DNA of 64,000 nt from Tetraselmis striata (Eukaryota; Chlorophyta; Chlorodendrophyceae; Chlorodendrales; Chlorodendraceae): the NCBI GenBank assembly GCA_006384855.1, contig VCJN01002453.1, forward strand, positions 62,001-126,000, read 5' to 3'. The notes beneath the pieces were generated by a model that saw only the letters and a program-made list of their open reading frames with translations, was not told the origin of the DNA and searched no databases. The position numbers and the translations under genes are program-made. Shown here one piece after another: positions 21,260 to 31,994 of the stretch (positions within the stretch are counted from its first letter, which is position 1; every line of letters starts with the position of its first letter).

Positions 21260-22267
21260 CTACAACCTTGAAACACCAGCGCCAGTGGCAAATCCGGCCG
21301 CAGCGCAAGCAGCTCCGCTCCCGACCCCCGCCTGCTATGCTGTTCAGATGCCGTGTTGTTACTGCATTTGCTAAGATGAATCGGGAGAGCTGTGTTCGGA
21401 ATGAGGCAGGCCGTGCTCTAGCACGCACGAGCACCACATAGCTGCAGGGGAGGCAACTTCGAATCTCGTTATTCGTGCGTGGGCGATGACGACTGCATTT
21501 GCCTTCGGGGAAGCAGTGCAGCGGCTGCTCAAACACTGGAGCCCCGGTGTTGACGAATACCCGTGACTCAGGCGAACAAGCCAATATTTCTCACTTTACA
21601 CGGCTCAACCGCGGAGGTGATGGTGAGTGGAAGTGCTCGGAAGTGCCGGGCTCGAGCTGCGGGGACTGCGGACAGGAAGAGAGTGGAAACAGCGCGCATG
21701 GCGGGCCGGGATATAGGCACGCGCCGGGCCGGGAAACAGGTGCGCGCGTGGAAAGGCGCGTGACCATGTGTCCGGGCGGTGGTAGGGTATCGGTCGGTGC
21801 TAGGGTATCAGGCAGATCCCAACACACTTGCCGCATCACCGGTCAAGGTGCTCTGCTGCGCCAAGATTGAGCCGTGCTGCTGCGCAATGTCAATGTGCTG
21901 ATCGCATCAGATTGTGCGCTGAAGCGGTACGATATGCGCCCCGGGCGAGGGTTGCACTGATTATTGCGGGCAGCAGTGGTGTGTGCAAGTGGCAGTATGC
22001 GGTGATTGTCATGACTTGATGTGTGCGCAGTGCACAAACACGGCAGCCATCCCGCCGCGGGCGCCCGGGGTTTGCGAAGCCGCAAACTAAATTTGCAGCA
22101 GAGATAGGACAAGTACGGAGCAACCGACGCCATTTCGGCGCCAGGCTTGCTGCCTTGTTTCCCCACCCTACAATCCTGAAATACCACTGGCGCACGGCAT
22201 GAATAGTCTCGCGCTGCAAATCACCCTGCCCAGGAGGTTTGCATGCTGGACATGGCATGGCTTGCCA
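21260..22267. other. intergenic region between convergent GT29 and NEK genes
   Basis: About 1 kb holding both 3' ends. No TGTAA signal was seen close to either stop, and no further gene is supported. Confidence 0.5.
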
Positions 22268-25200
22268 TCACTCCTGCAGAAGCTCCTGGAAGATAAGCTG
22301 GTCGCACTCAAAGCACGCGACCAGCTTCCGCCTCCCGACCATCTCGATCAGCTTCATTTTCAGCTTCTCGTCATCCTGCACACCAGACAGGTAGTAAGGG
22401 GCACACTCTCAGTGCAGCAAGATGCCCCGCATGTGGCTATACGTCAGGCGATCCGCGGAGTGTCAGAGGCGTTTCAACTTCGGGACGATGGGTCGTCAGT
22501 GGGCCCTCACCCCGTAGCCAAACGACTCCCTGGCGTGGCGCAGGTACTGGTACACCTCAGTGAAGTCTCTGCCCAGTGCCGCCTGGCACCGCGCGCGCAG
22601 CTGATCCAGCTTGGTGTTGCGGACCTGTCAGAGGGGTGGCGGCGTTAGGGCATCGCCTGATATTCCCACTCGGCGTGGCATCAATGCTGACAGGAGGCTC
22701 CGCCGACGACCGGCGCCCCACCTTGGATGACACCGTCTCCTCCAGGGCACTTCCAGGAGGAATGTCTTCCTGGCTCGAGTTCATGCGGCGCAAGTTCCGC
22801 ATCATGGCTTCTCGGTCGGATCGCATCTGCGGCGTGCCGGTGGGGCGGTGCGCCCGGGTGTCCAGCCCGCTGCCGGTGTCATCGTCCTCCTCAAAGTCGT
22901 CCGAGTAATCTTCAAAGTCGTCACTGTAGGAATCATCGTCGTCCTCTTCCTGGATGTCGTCGCTGTCGTCGTCGCTGCTGAACATGTGACGTCTCGTGCT
23001 CCGAGCCTGGTCCCAACATGCCCCACAGTGGTCAGCGGCTACGCTCCTAGATGCGAGATGTGGCGCCTAGCTGCTCTGTTGGTGATCACGCTGATAGTGA
23101 GATGCAGCAGAATCCACTCACAGGCCGCGAGGCATCTCTGACCTGGGGCACGGGGTCAGACACGTCCGACCGGAGACTGTCCTGCCCAGTTGAGTTCCCT
23201 GACGCTCCACTGTTCACCAGCTCAACACCGAAACGGAACCCGCCGACCTCGACCGGTCCTGCGCTGCTGGCGGAGGACGAGGGCCTCTGATTCGCGGAGT
23301 CGAGGTCGGCTCCGAAATGGGACGTGCGCTGCTGTGAGGCAGCGGCCGGCTGCTCATCATGCGGGCTGGGAAAGTGCACCGGCCTATTTGGTGGGGAAGA
23401 GCACGGCGAGGCACACGCAAATGAAGCACAACCAGAACGCGTAAGAACCAAAACTGTTTGCTGCCGGCACCAAATGAGAGACAACGGGTGCCAGGGCAGG
23501 GTGGGGCATGCAGCCACGTACGTGGATGGTGCGTTCATGTTGATGCCGTACTGGAAGTTGGCTGGCCCCGATGAGGCCCTTGGCGTCCCCGCTCCCCCCT
23601 CCACGACGCTACCCAGGAGCACACTCGCCCCGGTGGGGTGCATCACATCGGACTGCGCACGCCCCGAGGCTGCAAAGTTTGCTGTGCCAATGTTCACCTG
23701 CGAGGTCAGTGCGTAGTGAGCCCCGGGACGGGGCACGGCGGAGGCGGCAACCATCAAAGAAGGGCAACAGGTGAACGTCCGGGTGCTACTTGGTCGTAAT
23801 CGGATTCCATCAGCTGTTGGTGCCACTGGTTGCTGAAGGCGGCGCCGTCAGGAGCGTCCCCCGCCACCGACCCCATCAGCACCGTGCTGTTTGTGTCCCC
23901 GTAGCCGGCCTCCCTTGCAAGGTTGCTGGTCCGGTGGCGGGCGCTTGAGGGGCGTGGGGCAGCGCCATGGCTGCTGCCTCGGATCATTTGCGACTTGCGT
24001 GACTGAACCTGCTGCTGGGTGCTCTGCGAAGGGAATCCAAAGCAGCCGGGCAGCACCGAGTCAGCATGATCGATCGGCGCTCCGGTCTCTGTCTGCAGCC
24101 AAGTTACTGCGGCCGTGGACTCAGAGAGCGGCGCGTGACCTGTGGTACCAAGCATGCACTTGCCGGCCTCACCTCTCTGTGCGGGTTCATGTTTATCGAG
24201 GCGACCCTGAGCTCCATAGCGCGCTGGTCGGCCTGCTGCTGCTTCTTCAGCCGCAGCCTCTCGCGTGGAGTGAGCGCGCGGTGCTGATCCTTGACAGCTT
24301 CAAACCCGGGATCAGCCGGCAGCCCACTGGCAATGTTGTCCCAGGCACTGGGCTTGGCGGCGGCGGCCCTCGCAGTGGTGTTCAAGCGCCGCTGGTTCCT
24401 CACAAAGCGTTGCTGTCGGCATGCCGGACATCCAAACGCAACAGTGAGATCCAGCCATCGCCGATCCGAACTGGCATGTTGCAGAGCACCATGCCATGGT
24501 CGCACAGTCGTGCGGCAGCCACAGCGTTCCCAAACGCACAAAATGCAATGCACCCAGACGTTCACCCAAATGTCCTTGCCCGCCAAACAAACGCATCAAG
24601 CCACGGACTGCCTGCTGTGACCACGCCCCAGCCGTTCGGCATACCATCACCGTATCACATGCAGTGGCAGCAGGCGCATGTCCGGCTTGACCTACCAAGA
24701 GCAGAAGGAACCCTTCCCCGTGCGCTTGTTGACGTCACCGCTGCTGGTGCTGCTGAATGTTGGATCCCATCCACCCCCCAACGCCCCCCTCCCTTCTCCT
24801 TGCGCACGCAGGCACGTACATACATGCACTCGCACTCGCGCCCCCAGCCGCACCCCCACCCACAACATTAGTAAGGCAATGCAATGAACACGTCGCCCTC
24901 ACCTTGTGCTGCTCCACGTATGGCATCTCCATTACCTCCTGCAAAGGGGGCAGCCACAGCCATTGAGCACCGCACGGTCACACACACTCCCATCGCCCCC
25001 AGGATGATCGCTCCGAGCGTGACCAACACCCCGGGGGCGTACCTGTAGAGTGGGGCGCCGCTGCGAGTCCTTTGCCAGTAGCGCTTGCACAAGATTGGAC
25101 AGATCCGACGAGAATTGATCCTGCATACAAACAGACGCCCACGGGCGGCTTATTCAGGATTCGCTGGGTCTGCACCCCACAGCACGGCCGTGACTAGCAT

Positions 25201-26519
25201 GGAGCATGGAGGTATGTGGGGAGGACGCGCTCGGGGACCCAGGGCCAGCTGTTGGGGGCGTACCTGTGGAATGGGCGGAAAGTTCCCCTTCACTATTTGA
25301 TACACCAGGCTCAGGAGGCTGTCCGCGGCAAAGGCGTGCTTCAGCGTGCACAGCTCGTACAGCACGCAGCCCAGGCTCCAGATGTCCGACTTGAGGCTGT
25401 AGGGCTCGTTCTTGCAGATCTCGGGCGCCTGCACGATGGCACCGCGCGAGGGAAGGGAAGTAGGGGGAGTCAGATGACCGCGACCAGCATCACGTACTCA
25501 TACATGTCCCCTCTTTAGGAGAGGGGCTCAGAGTCAATGGGCGTGCTCAGCATGAAAGGGGCAGTGATGGCGCGATCACCATGTAGTACGGGGTTCCGGT
25601 CACAGTGGTTGCGAACTCGTCGGTTTTCTCCAACACCTGAGATGGGGGAGAGACACACACAGTTCTGATGCCTGCGAGGTCTGGGCAGTTGAGCACCTGG
25701 GGCAGTGATCTGCTGGCGGCGGTGCCTGTGTGCCCATCAATGCGTGCGACTGACAGGGCACATACATGGCGGCACAACAACGCCGCACCTTGGAAATGCC
25801 AAAGTCGCCCAGCTTCAGGATCCCCCCCTTCGCCACAAATATGTTCTGCGTCTTGAGGTCGCGGTGCAGGACGCGCTTGGTGTGGATGTGGTGAAGGCCC
25901 ATGGCGACTTGCAGAAACATGTCCACGACCTCTTCCTCGCGAAAGTATTGCTTTTTCTTCGCGCGATTTCTGTCGGCAGAGAGAAGGGTAGTGATTAATG
26001 TGTGTTTTCGCAGTCTCACGTGGCACGGCAGCAGCACTCGAAGGCGCTGGGGTACCTGATCAGCGTGAACAGGTCTCCCTCCTCGCAGAAATGCGTGACG
26101 ATGCAGAGCGATCCATCATGCAGAAAGCTCTCGTGATAACCCAGCACATTGGGGTGATTCAGTGTCGACAGGAGGTGAGCCTCGCGCATCGCCCCGTCAG
26201 TGTCATCCTGCGAGCACAGAAGTGCGGCTGTCAGGGAGCTGAACTTGCCATTCTCCCCACCTCGATGCGCTCCCTGGCAAGGATATACGTATATACGTAT
26301 ATACCACGGGCTCAGTGCACGGAGGGGAGGGAAAGGGGGCACCTTTTTGGACATGGGTATGCGCTTCATGCAGTATAGTTTGTTTTCTCTCAGGCTCTCC
26401 ACCTTATGGGCCGTGCCATATTGCCCCTGCCTGCACAAATGAGGGACAAAGCAGCGAAGTTTCCCGGTTAGGGAAGATACGGAGTACCGCCTGAGCGGCC
26501 AGCCGTAAGGAACACGCAT
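22268..26519 (-). CDS. NIMA-related serine/threonine kinase (NEK)
   Basis: A protein kinase of a family that acts in cilia, basal bodies and mitosis. Fourteen exons on the minus strand: 26519-26343, 26207-26056, 25969-25789, 25636-25580, 25428-25264, 25120-25043, 24938-24903, 24412-24173, 24092-23790, 23697-23522, 23383-23122, 23006-22692, 22624-22511, 22375-22268; about 787 residues, phases consistent. Kinase motifs: GQYGTAHKV (glycine loop), CMKRI (Lys), MREAHLL (Glu in helix C), [31 protein letters not shown]. The tail is Ser/Gln-rich with a basic helix ([15 protein letters not shown]) and an acidic region ([14 protein letters not shown]) near the C-terminus, as in NEK1/NEK5-type proteins. 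The first exon is uncertain: the frame reads a 10-residue insertion ([10 protein letters not shown]) just before the glycine loop, which may be an unrecognised intron. Start at 26519 is provisional. Confidence 0.85.
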
Positions 26520-26541
26520 CCCCCCCCCCCCCCCCCCCCCC
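26520..26541. repeat. 22-nt poly-C tract abutting the NEK start
   Basis: On the minus strand this is a G run directly upstream of the provisional start ATG. A second, 16-nt C run lies at 26604-26619. Confidence 0.9.
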
Positions 26542-27858
26542 GGCGGAGCTGTCCGACAGCCAGCGCCATGCCACCTCCACCTCCACCTCTCTCCGGCCCC
26601 CCGCCCCCCCCCCCCCCCCGCCTCGCCCGTGCCCACACCCATGCCAGATCCACGATTCGCCTACCACAGACGACTATTCCAAGCTGTGAATCATTTGGTT
26701 GGAGCACTGCTTCCACCCGGCCGGCATGCCCAAGCGCATGATCACGGATTCGTGTGTACGCACCCGATAATACCGAGCAGCCGGTACTTCTCCATCCTGC
26801 AGGTAGTATCGTGCCAGCGGCCGGCGTGGCCTGTGCCTCCAGGGAGCTTGCTCGCGACAGTTCAACCCACAGGGACAACACGTGCTTAATCCGGTGTCCC
26901 CCGGGAAAGCCGCGGTTGTCGACTGAGTGGATGACGAGCGAGCGGGTATACGCGCGCAGTCGATGCCGCTGTCGCAACCGATGGATGCGCGTGCTGGTTC
27001 GGTGCCCGGCCCGGCGCCCGACTCGGCGCATAGTAGAACTGAGATGCGCGATCTACGATTATACCACGGCATGATAACGATTATCATCCCGCGAACAGTC
27101 CGCGCAGTCCGGCAGTTTGCTGTGCGGTTTGCTGGTACCGTTACGTAAAATGGAACGGTACCCCGGGGCCCGTGTGTATCGCAGTTTCCTGGGACGACGA
27201 TGTGAACAATACAAGGATTATATTACAGTAGCAGGGGTCACCCCTGATAGTAGCACCAATATTAAACCTGGTACAATAATATGGCAGGGAGTAAATAATT
27301 ATATTGACGAATGTGACCTGCATATACAAGCGAATAGCGACTGCAAGTAACACTGATTACGTATTTTTCCGGTGGGTATTTTTATTTATTGTGTTTTTTA
27401 AAATAATGTACATTATGCATTCGTAATACCGGTACCAGTACATGGATATTCATTATTTATCATTATTGCGATCCGCGCTTGCAGCATCCCGCTGCTGTAA
27501 TTGTAAATTCCTCGCGCGTTTATTTCGCGTGAGATAATCGTTCGGCGTCGTCACGGGCGCCAGCATTAGCATCGTCGCAGCCGGCTTGGGGCGGCGGCGG
27601 CAAGTAAGGATTACCCTGTACGGGTAATCCTTAGCAGCGCACGCCATCGTCCGCAGAATAGTTCAGGCTGCCATCATACTTGTAGTCATCAACGCGTGCA
27701 CGAAGGCCTCACAGCAATTGGCCAGCCATTCCGCCCAAGAAATCACCACACATGCAAGGCCCTTCGAGTTGAACTGTCTATCTTTGCTGTGCCATCGCTA
27801 TATCCCATTTCCGCCCTACAACGCTTAAAGGGCAGCAGCGCGTCGCACTTCGGACACG
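26542..27858. other. intergenic region between divergent NEK and ELO genes
   Basis: No supported gene. It contains a short C run, an AT-rich part (27160-27480) and a perfect hairpin at 27605-27633. It presumably holds both promoters, but I see no core element. Confidence 0.5.
27605..27633. repeat. perfect 12-bp stem-loop
   Basis: TAAGGATTACCC, loop TGTAC, then GGGTAATCCTTA. A related perfect hairpin with the shared core GTAAGGATTACC is at 48610-48634. There is no U run, and it is not near a gene end. Confidence 0.7.
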
Positions 27859-29172
27859 ATGACTTCACTACCGGACGCGTATGCGCGCCTGTGCCAGTGG
27901 TTTGACTGGCAGAGCGGCGCCATTCCCCTGTCCGGCCCCGAAGCACCCGCGCTTGGGGTGTCGTTTTACTTGGTCGGCATATTTGGTCTGCGCGCTGCCT
28001 TAGGTGGCAGTGTCTGCCGAGTCCCGCCGCTGCTGGCTGCCCTGCACAACTTCATTCTCTGCTCCGGGTCAGCAGTAATGCTGGCTGGTTGCGCCTACGA
28101 AGCTATGCAGGTGCGAGTGATGACGCTTCTTATAATCTCTATGCTGCTGCGGGCAATGGCGTATTATGCCGGACTCACAATTGCCAGCGGCTTTGTATAG
28201 GAGGCACGGCGGCTGCACTCGTTTCAGTGGCTCTTCTGTCTTGATGTTGGCACGCATGTCAAGGCAAGTTATTGCAGTTGTTGCAGTTGTGAAACTCTCC
28301 TCCTCTATCAGCACCATCACCATACCCGCTGATAGCGCGCACTTGCTCAGTGATATGTTGCTCGTGTATTCTTAGAACACGACCCCATGCGTTGGCCCTG
28401 CTCAACACATCTGACAACTCTTGTGCTTTCACAGGGGCCGCTTTACTTCTGGAGTTACATATATTACCTCTCGAAGTACTACGAGCTGTTGGACACCGTG
28501 ATTCTCGTTCTGAAGGGCAGGGCCTTGACATTCCTCCATGTTGCTCATCACAGGTGCCAATACCCCATCGCTCAATCGCCCTCCCCATGGCCCGTCAGAC
28601 ATGACGCCGCTTGATGCGCCACACCCACCCCCAAGAGCAGGCTAACAGCTGCATTGACGACATGCCTGTGCTTGCCGCTCCACAGCATGGTCCTGGTGAT
28701 GGCGTATCTGTGGCTGGAATGCTCTCAGAGCCTGCAAGTCCTGGCCTTGCTCTTCAACACAGGCGTTCACGTCTTCATGTATTTCTACTACTTCATGTGC
28801 TCCATTGGGCGGCCGCCAAAATGGAAAAAGGCCATCACCAATATCCAGATATGGCAATTCGTGTCCAGGTAAGCAGGGCGTGCGGATACGGCATGCCTCG
28901 CTGAAATGCAAGTGTTTTGACGCATTTGTGTTATCACATGATCCAAATCGGTTGCGCATCTGCCCGCACACTCGTATTTCAGCCCCACTTTGCGCCCCGC
29001 TGCGCACAGCTTCCTGCTGTCGGTCCCCTTCTGGTGGATTCACTACACCGTCAAGCCTTGCTCAGGATTCCAGGCGATGGTCTTCAACACCGTGTTCAAT
29101 CTGATGCTGCTATTCCTCTTCGCAAACTTCCATCGGAAGAGCTACGCACAGACCAAGCCTAAGCAGACGTAG
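27859..29172 (+). CDS. fatty acid elongase, ELO family (3-ketoacyl-CoA synthase)
   Basis: An ER membrane enzyme that condenses malonyl-CoA with a long-chain acyl-CoA, the first step of microsomal elongation of poly- or monounsaturated fatty acids. Five exons: 27859-28110, 28201-28263, 28435-28553, 28686-28868, 29010-29172; 259 residues, a normal ELO length. Family motifs in order: FYLVGIFGLR (first helix), GPLYFWSYIYYLSKYYELLDT, the LTFLHVAHH histidine box (HxxHH, about 140-144), FNTGVHVFMYFYY, and MVFNTVFN near the last helix. It ends in a Lys-containing tail (TKPKQT), possibly for ER retention. Intron 2 uses a GC donor (GCAAGT at 28264), and the others are GT-AG. TGTAA lies 50 nt after the stop. 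Substrate length cannot be read from the sequence. Confidence 0.93.
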
Positions 29173-29221
29173 CCGCTCTTGCAATTCCAGTGGTGCGCAG
29201 ACGGTAGAAAAGGGCTCGAGG

Positions 29222-29226
29222 TGTAA
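29222..29226 (+). terminator. TGTAA poly(A) signal candidate of the ELO gene
   Basis: TGTAA 50 nt downstream of the stop codon. This pentamer is the common poly(A) signal of green algae. A chance match in such an interval is possible. Confidence 0.45.
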
Positions 29227-29938
29227 TCAGCACTTGGCGAGACGTGCAGGCAAGATCTGGATATCAGCAGGCCCTGCTCACTATGGCCTGCTACCTGCAC
29301 GCGCAACCCCCTAAGCACATTCCCTGAATTGCAAGGATCGAATCTGCAGCATCAGGCACCGCCTCAAAGCATTAAAAAATAATAGACTGTTGCGGGTTGC
29401 GGGGTATCAGCTAGTGATGACCACAGTTTCATGTATGCCGGCAGGCAGGAACTATGCACTCCAAGACGGGCACGCAGAGAATCAGGACTGCAGACGTTTC
29501 CCCCATGCAGGGTGTGGCCCAGTTTGAGCGCAGGTTGGGCATGTGATGGCATGGGCGCATCCGTATAGAGAAGAGAGGCAGTCATGATACGGGCTGCCAG
29601 CTAGCCGCCATGCATCACAAGCCCCCTCACAGCGCGTCAGCACCTACGCATGTCGCGATGCACTGGCTATAGGGAGTACCAGCAAGACAAACAAACACGG
29701 ATAAATGAGGCCAGGGGATAGACAGCGGAATTGGAGACAGCCGCACGGAGACAAGAAGCACTGGTAGCAGTGCTAATACTAACTTTGTCTCGCAACTATC
29801 CCGGGCATAGAAACGTGTGCCGGCACAGCTGTATGTGATGGGCGGTGTGTGTGCGGGGTGGGGGGGGGGGGGGGGGGGAGTTCAGCATCTGAACCGTCAT
29901 GCGTTTTCATGCATGAGTGTATATGGCACATGTGCTTA
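29227..29938. other. intergenic region between convergent ELO and dyskerin genes
   Basis: No supported gene. It contains a 19-nt G run (29860-29878); a 14-nt C run lies just beyond at 29953-29966. Confidence 0.5.
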
Positions 29939-29943
29939 TTACA
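29939..29943 (-). terminator. TGTAA poly(A) signal candidate of the dyskerin gene
   Basis: TTACA on the plus strand (TGTAA on the minus strand), 56 nt after the dyskerin stop codon. Confidence 0.4.
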
Positions 29944-29998
29944 CAGGGTTCACCCCCCCCCCCCCCTCCCTCCCCTAACTTTCAGTAATGAGGGACAA

Positions 29999-31994
29999 TC
30001 AGTCGGAGTCCCCCTCCTTGTCCTTCTTCTTCTTCTTTTCGCTCTTGTCCTTTTTGGCACTCTTGTCCTTCTTGGCGCTCTTGTCCTTCTTGGCGCTCTT
30101 CTCCTGAAAGCAAAGCACCACGATTAGTGCTTCTCAAAACAGTTCTCATTGACAACAAGCAAGCACCGAGGCAGTTGTACATCAGCAGAGCCTGCGGTGG
30201 CCTCACCCCATCAGCATCCTTATCCTTCTTCTTCTTCTTTTTCTCAGTCTGAGGGGATTACACAAGCGAGTACTTCAGGCTCCCATTGCAGATAGGTAAG
30301 GGGGTGCAAGGAACAGCGACAAAGGCTCAGTAGGGCCATACCTTGGGAGTTGTCTCCTCGCCCTCGGGCGTGCTCTCACGCTTCTTCTTTTTCGCCACTG
30401 GAGTCTCAGCAGCTGCTTCAGCCACCTTGGCAGCCCCCTGGGTGCCCTCTGGCACGGATAACGAGCGCATGTACTCCGGCGGGGTCTTCTCATTGGGCTT
30501 GCCGTGCTTGTCCAGCTTGCCCTCCGAAATGAGCTTCTTCTTCTGCGTGGCAACGGGGCCCAGGCCCCATCTCCTAGGGTACGTGTCCCTCTCCATGACA
30601 ACCCGCTTGATCTTTGCGACGCAGCCATGATCACAGGTCGCCATCACTGCTGTAGTCATCTGTGCAATGCCGACAGCGATTGCCTCGCCCTTGGTTGTCA
30701 TGAGCACAACCTCATCGTTGCAGTCGATTCCAGACTCGAACCGCAGCAGCCCAGGAATCATCAGCTTCGCACCGTAGCAGATCGCATTCACGGCGCTGTC
30801 CTTGACCACCAGGCGCTTGAAGCCAGTGAGCAGCACCTCCAGGGGCATGACGACGCGGCGCAGGTACTTCTCGTCCTTGTAGTTGTCGTACATCCACTGG
30901 GCGTCCAGGAGGTCGTGCATGGTGACCATGTTCTGGCTCTCCCCGAGGCAGCCGGAGCGGACGCGCCGCAGCTCCTGCATGTGTCCTCCCACACCAAGCA
31001 GCAGCCCCAGATGGACGCACAGGGTTCTGACGTATGTGCCGGCTTCGCAGGAGATCCAGAAGCATGCGAGATGGCGCTCTTCGTCGTACTCGAACATCTT
31101 GCACTCGTAAATGGTCCGGATGCGAAGCTGCCTCTTCACTGCAGAGATGAGAGGAGGTCGCTGGAAGAGAGCGCCCTGTCAGGGTCTCCAGAGCCCGGGC
31201 CACCTTGGCAGCTCCGCCCTCCACCGCACTGTGGAATCGCGCAATACACACATACTCCTTGCCTGCGCCCTGCTGCGACTTCACCAGCCGCGTCGCACGG
31301 TCGACGCATACAATAAGACAGCCGGTGACCTTGGGGTCCAGTGTGCCGCTGTGGCCCGTCTTCTCACACCTGAAGATGCGCTTAATCCAGGCGACGACCT
31401 GCGAGAAGCAGCAGCCTCAAACATATCAGCGGCAAAAGCGGAGGCAGTCTCTCGGCCGCATTTTGTGATGAGCTGTTCTACTGTGCCTGCGTCAAGCCAG
31501 CTAAACCCCATGCCAGTATGATATGAAATCCTGAGCTCAGCGTGAGCCCTATCTCTTGGCGGCAAACAGCCCCGCCTCGCTCATAGCTTTACACAAGCAG
31601 GTCCCCGATCGCAAGGCTGCCCGTAGCCCGCCCTGTATTATTGTGAAATCAGGGTTTGAATGGCCCCTGTTCACCCACCCCAGCCCCGCCTGCTGCCGGC
31701 GCTGTCGGGAGCCGCCGCCGCCGTACATACCTCGTGGCTCGACGGGTTTGAAGGCTTGTCGAGGTTGATACAGCCGTACTGAAGGTACTCCTTGAGAGGT
31801 CTCTTGAGCGGCGAGTGACCGGTTGGAATCGGTGTGTAGTGACCAGTCCGGACGTTCAGCTTGTCGTAGTTCTTCAGCAGTAGCGGCCACTTAGAGGTGT
31901 CGAGGGCTGGTGTTTCCGACGTGGGGGCGATGGCGAAGTCACCCGTCGCGCTGTCCTCGCCATCAGCCCCAGCCGTCGTGGATTTCTTCCCCAT
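29999..31994 (-). CDS. CBF5: dyskerin / Cbf5, H/ACA snoRNP pseudouridine synthase
   Basis: Catalytic subunit of H/ACA ribonucleoproteins, which convert uridine to pseudouridine in rRNA and snRNA in the nucleolus. Exons on the minus strand: 31994-31731, 31398-30342, 30248-30207, 30103-29999; about 488 residues. Order: DKCLD-type N-terminus ([33 protein letters not shown]), TruB catalytic core with GHSGTLDPK (catalytic Asp), [23 protein letters not shown] domain (about residues 290-365), then a Lys/Asp-rich nucleolar tail with KKDKSA repeats. In the second exon one extra base in the CCC run at 31174-31176 breaks the frame in the middle of the highly conserved [17 protein letters not shown] block; the frame is perfect on each side. 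An assembly error or a very recent mutation fits better than an old pseudogene. The gene is divergent from eIF3a. Confidence 0.92.

Noticed and set aside
22557-22985. Separate small acidic protein gene
   Set aside because: It joins upstream and downstream NEK exons with correct phases and matches the acidic tail of NEK proteins.
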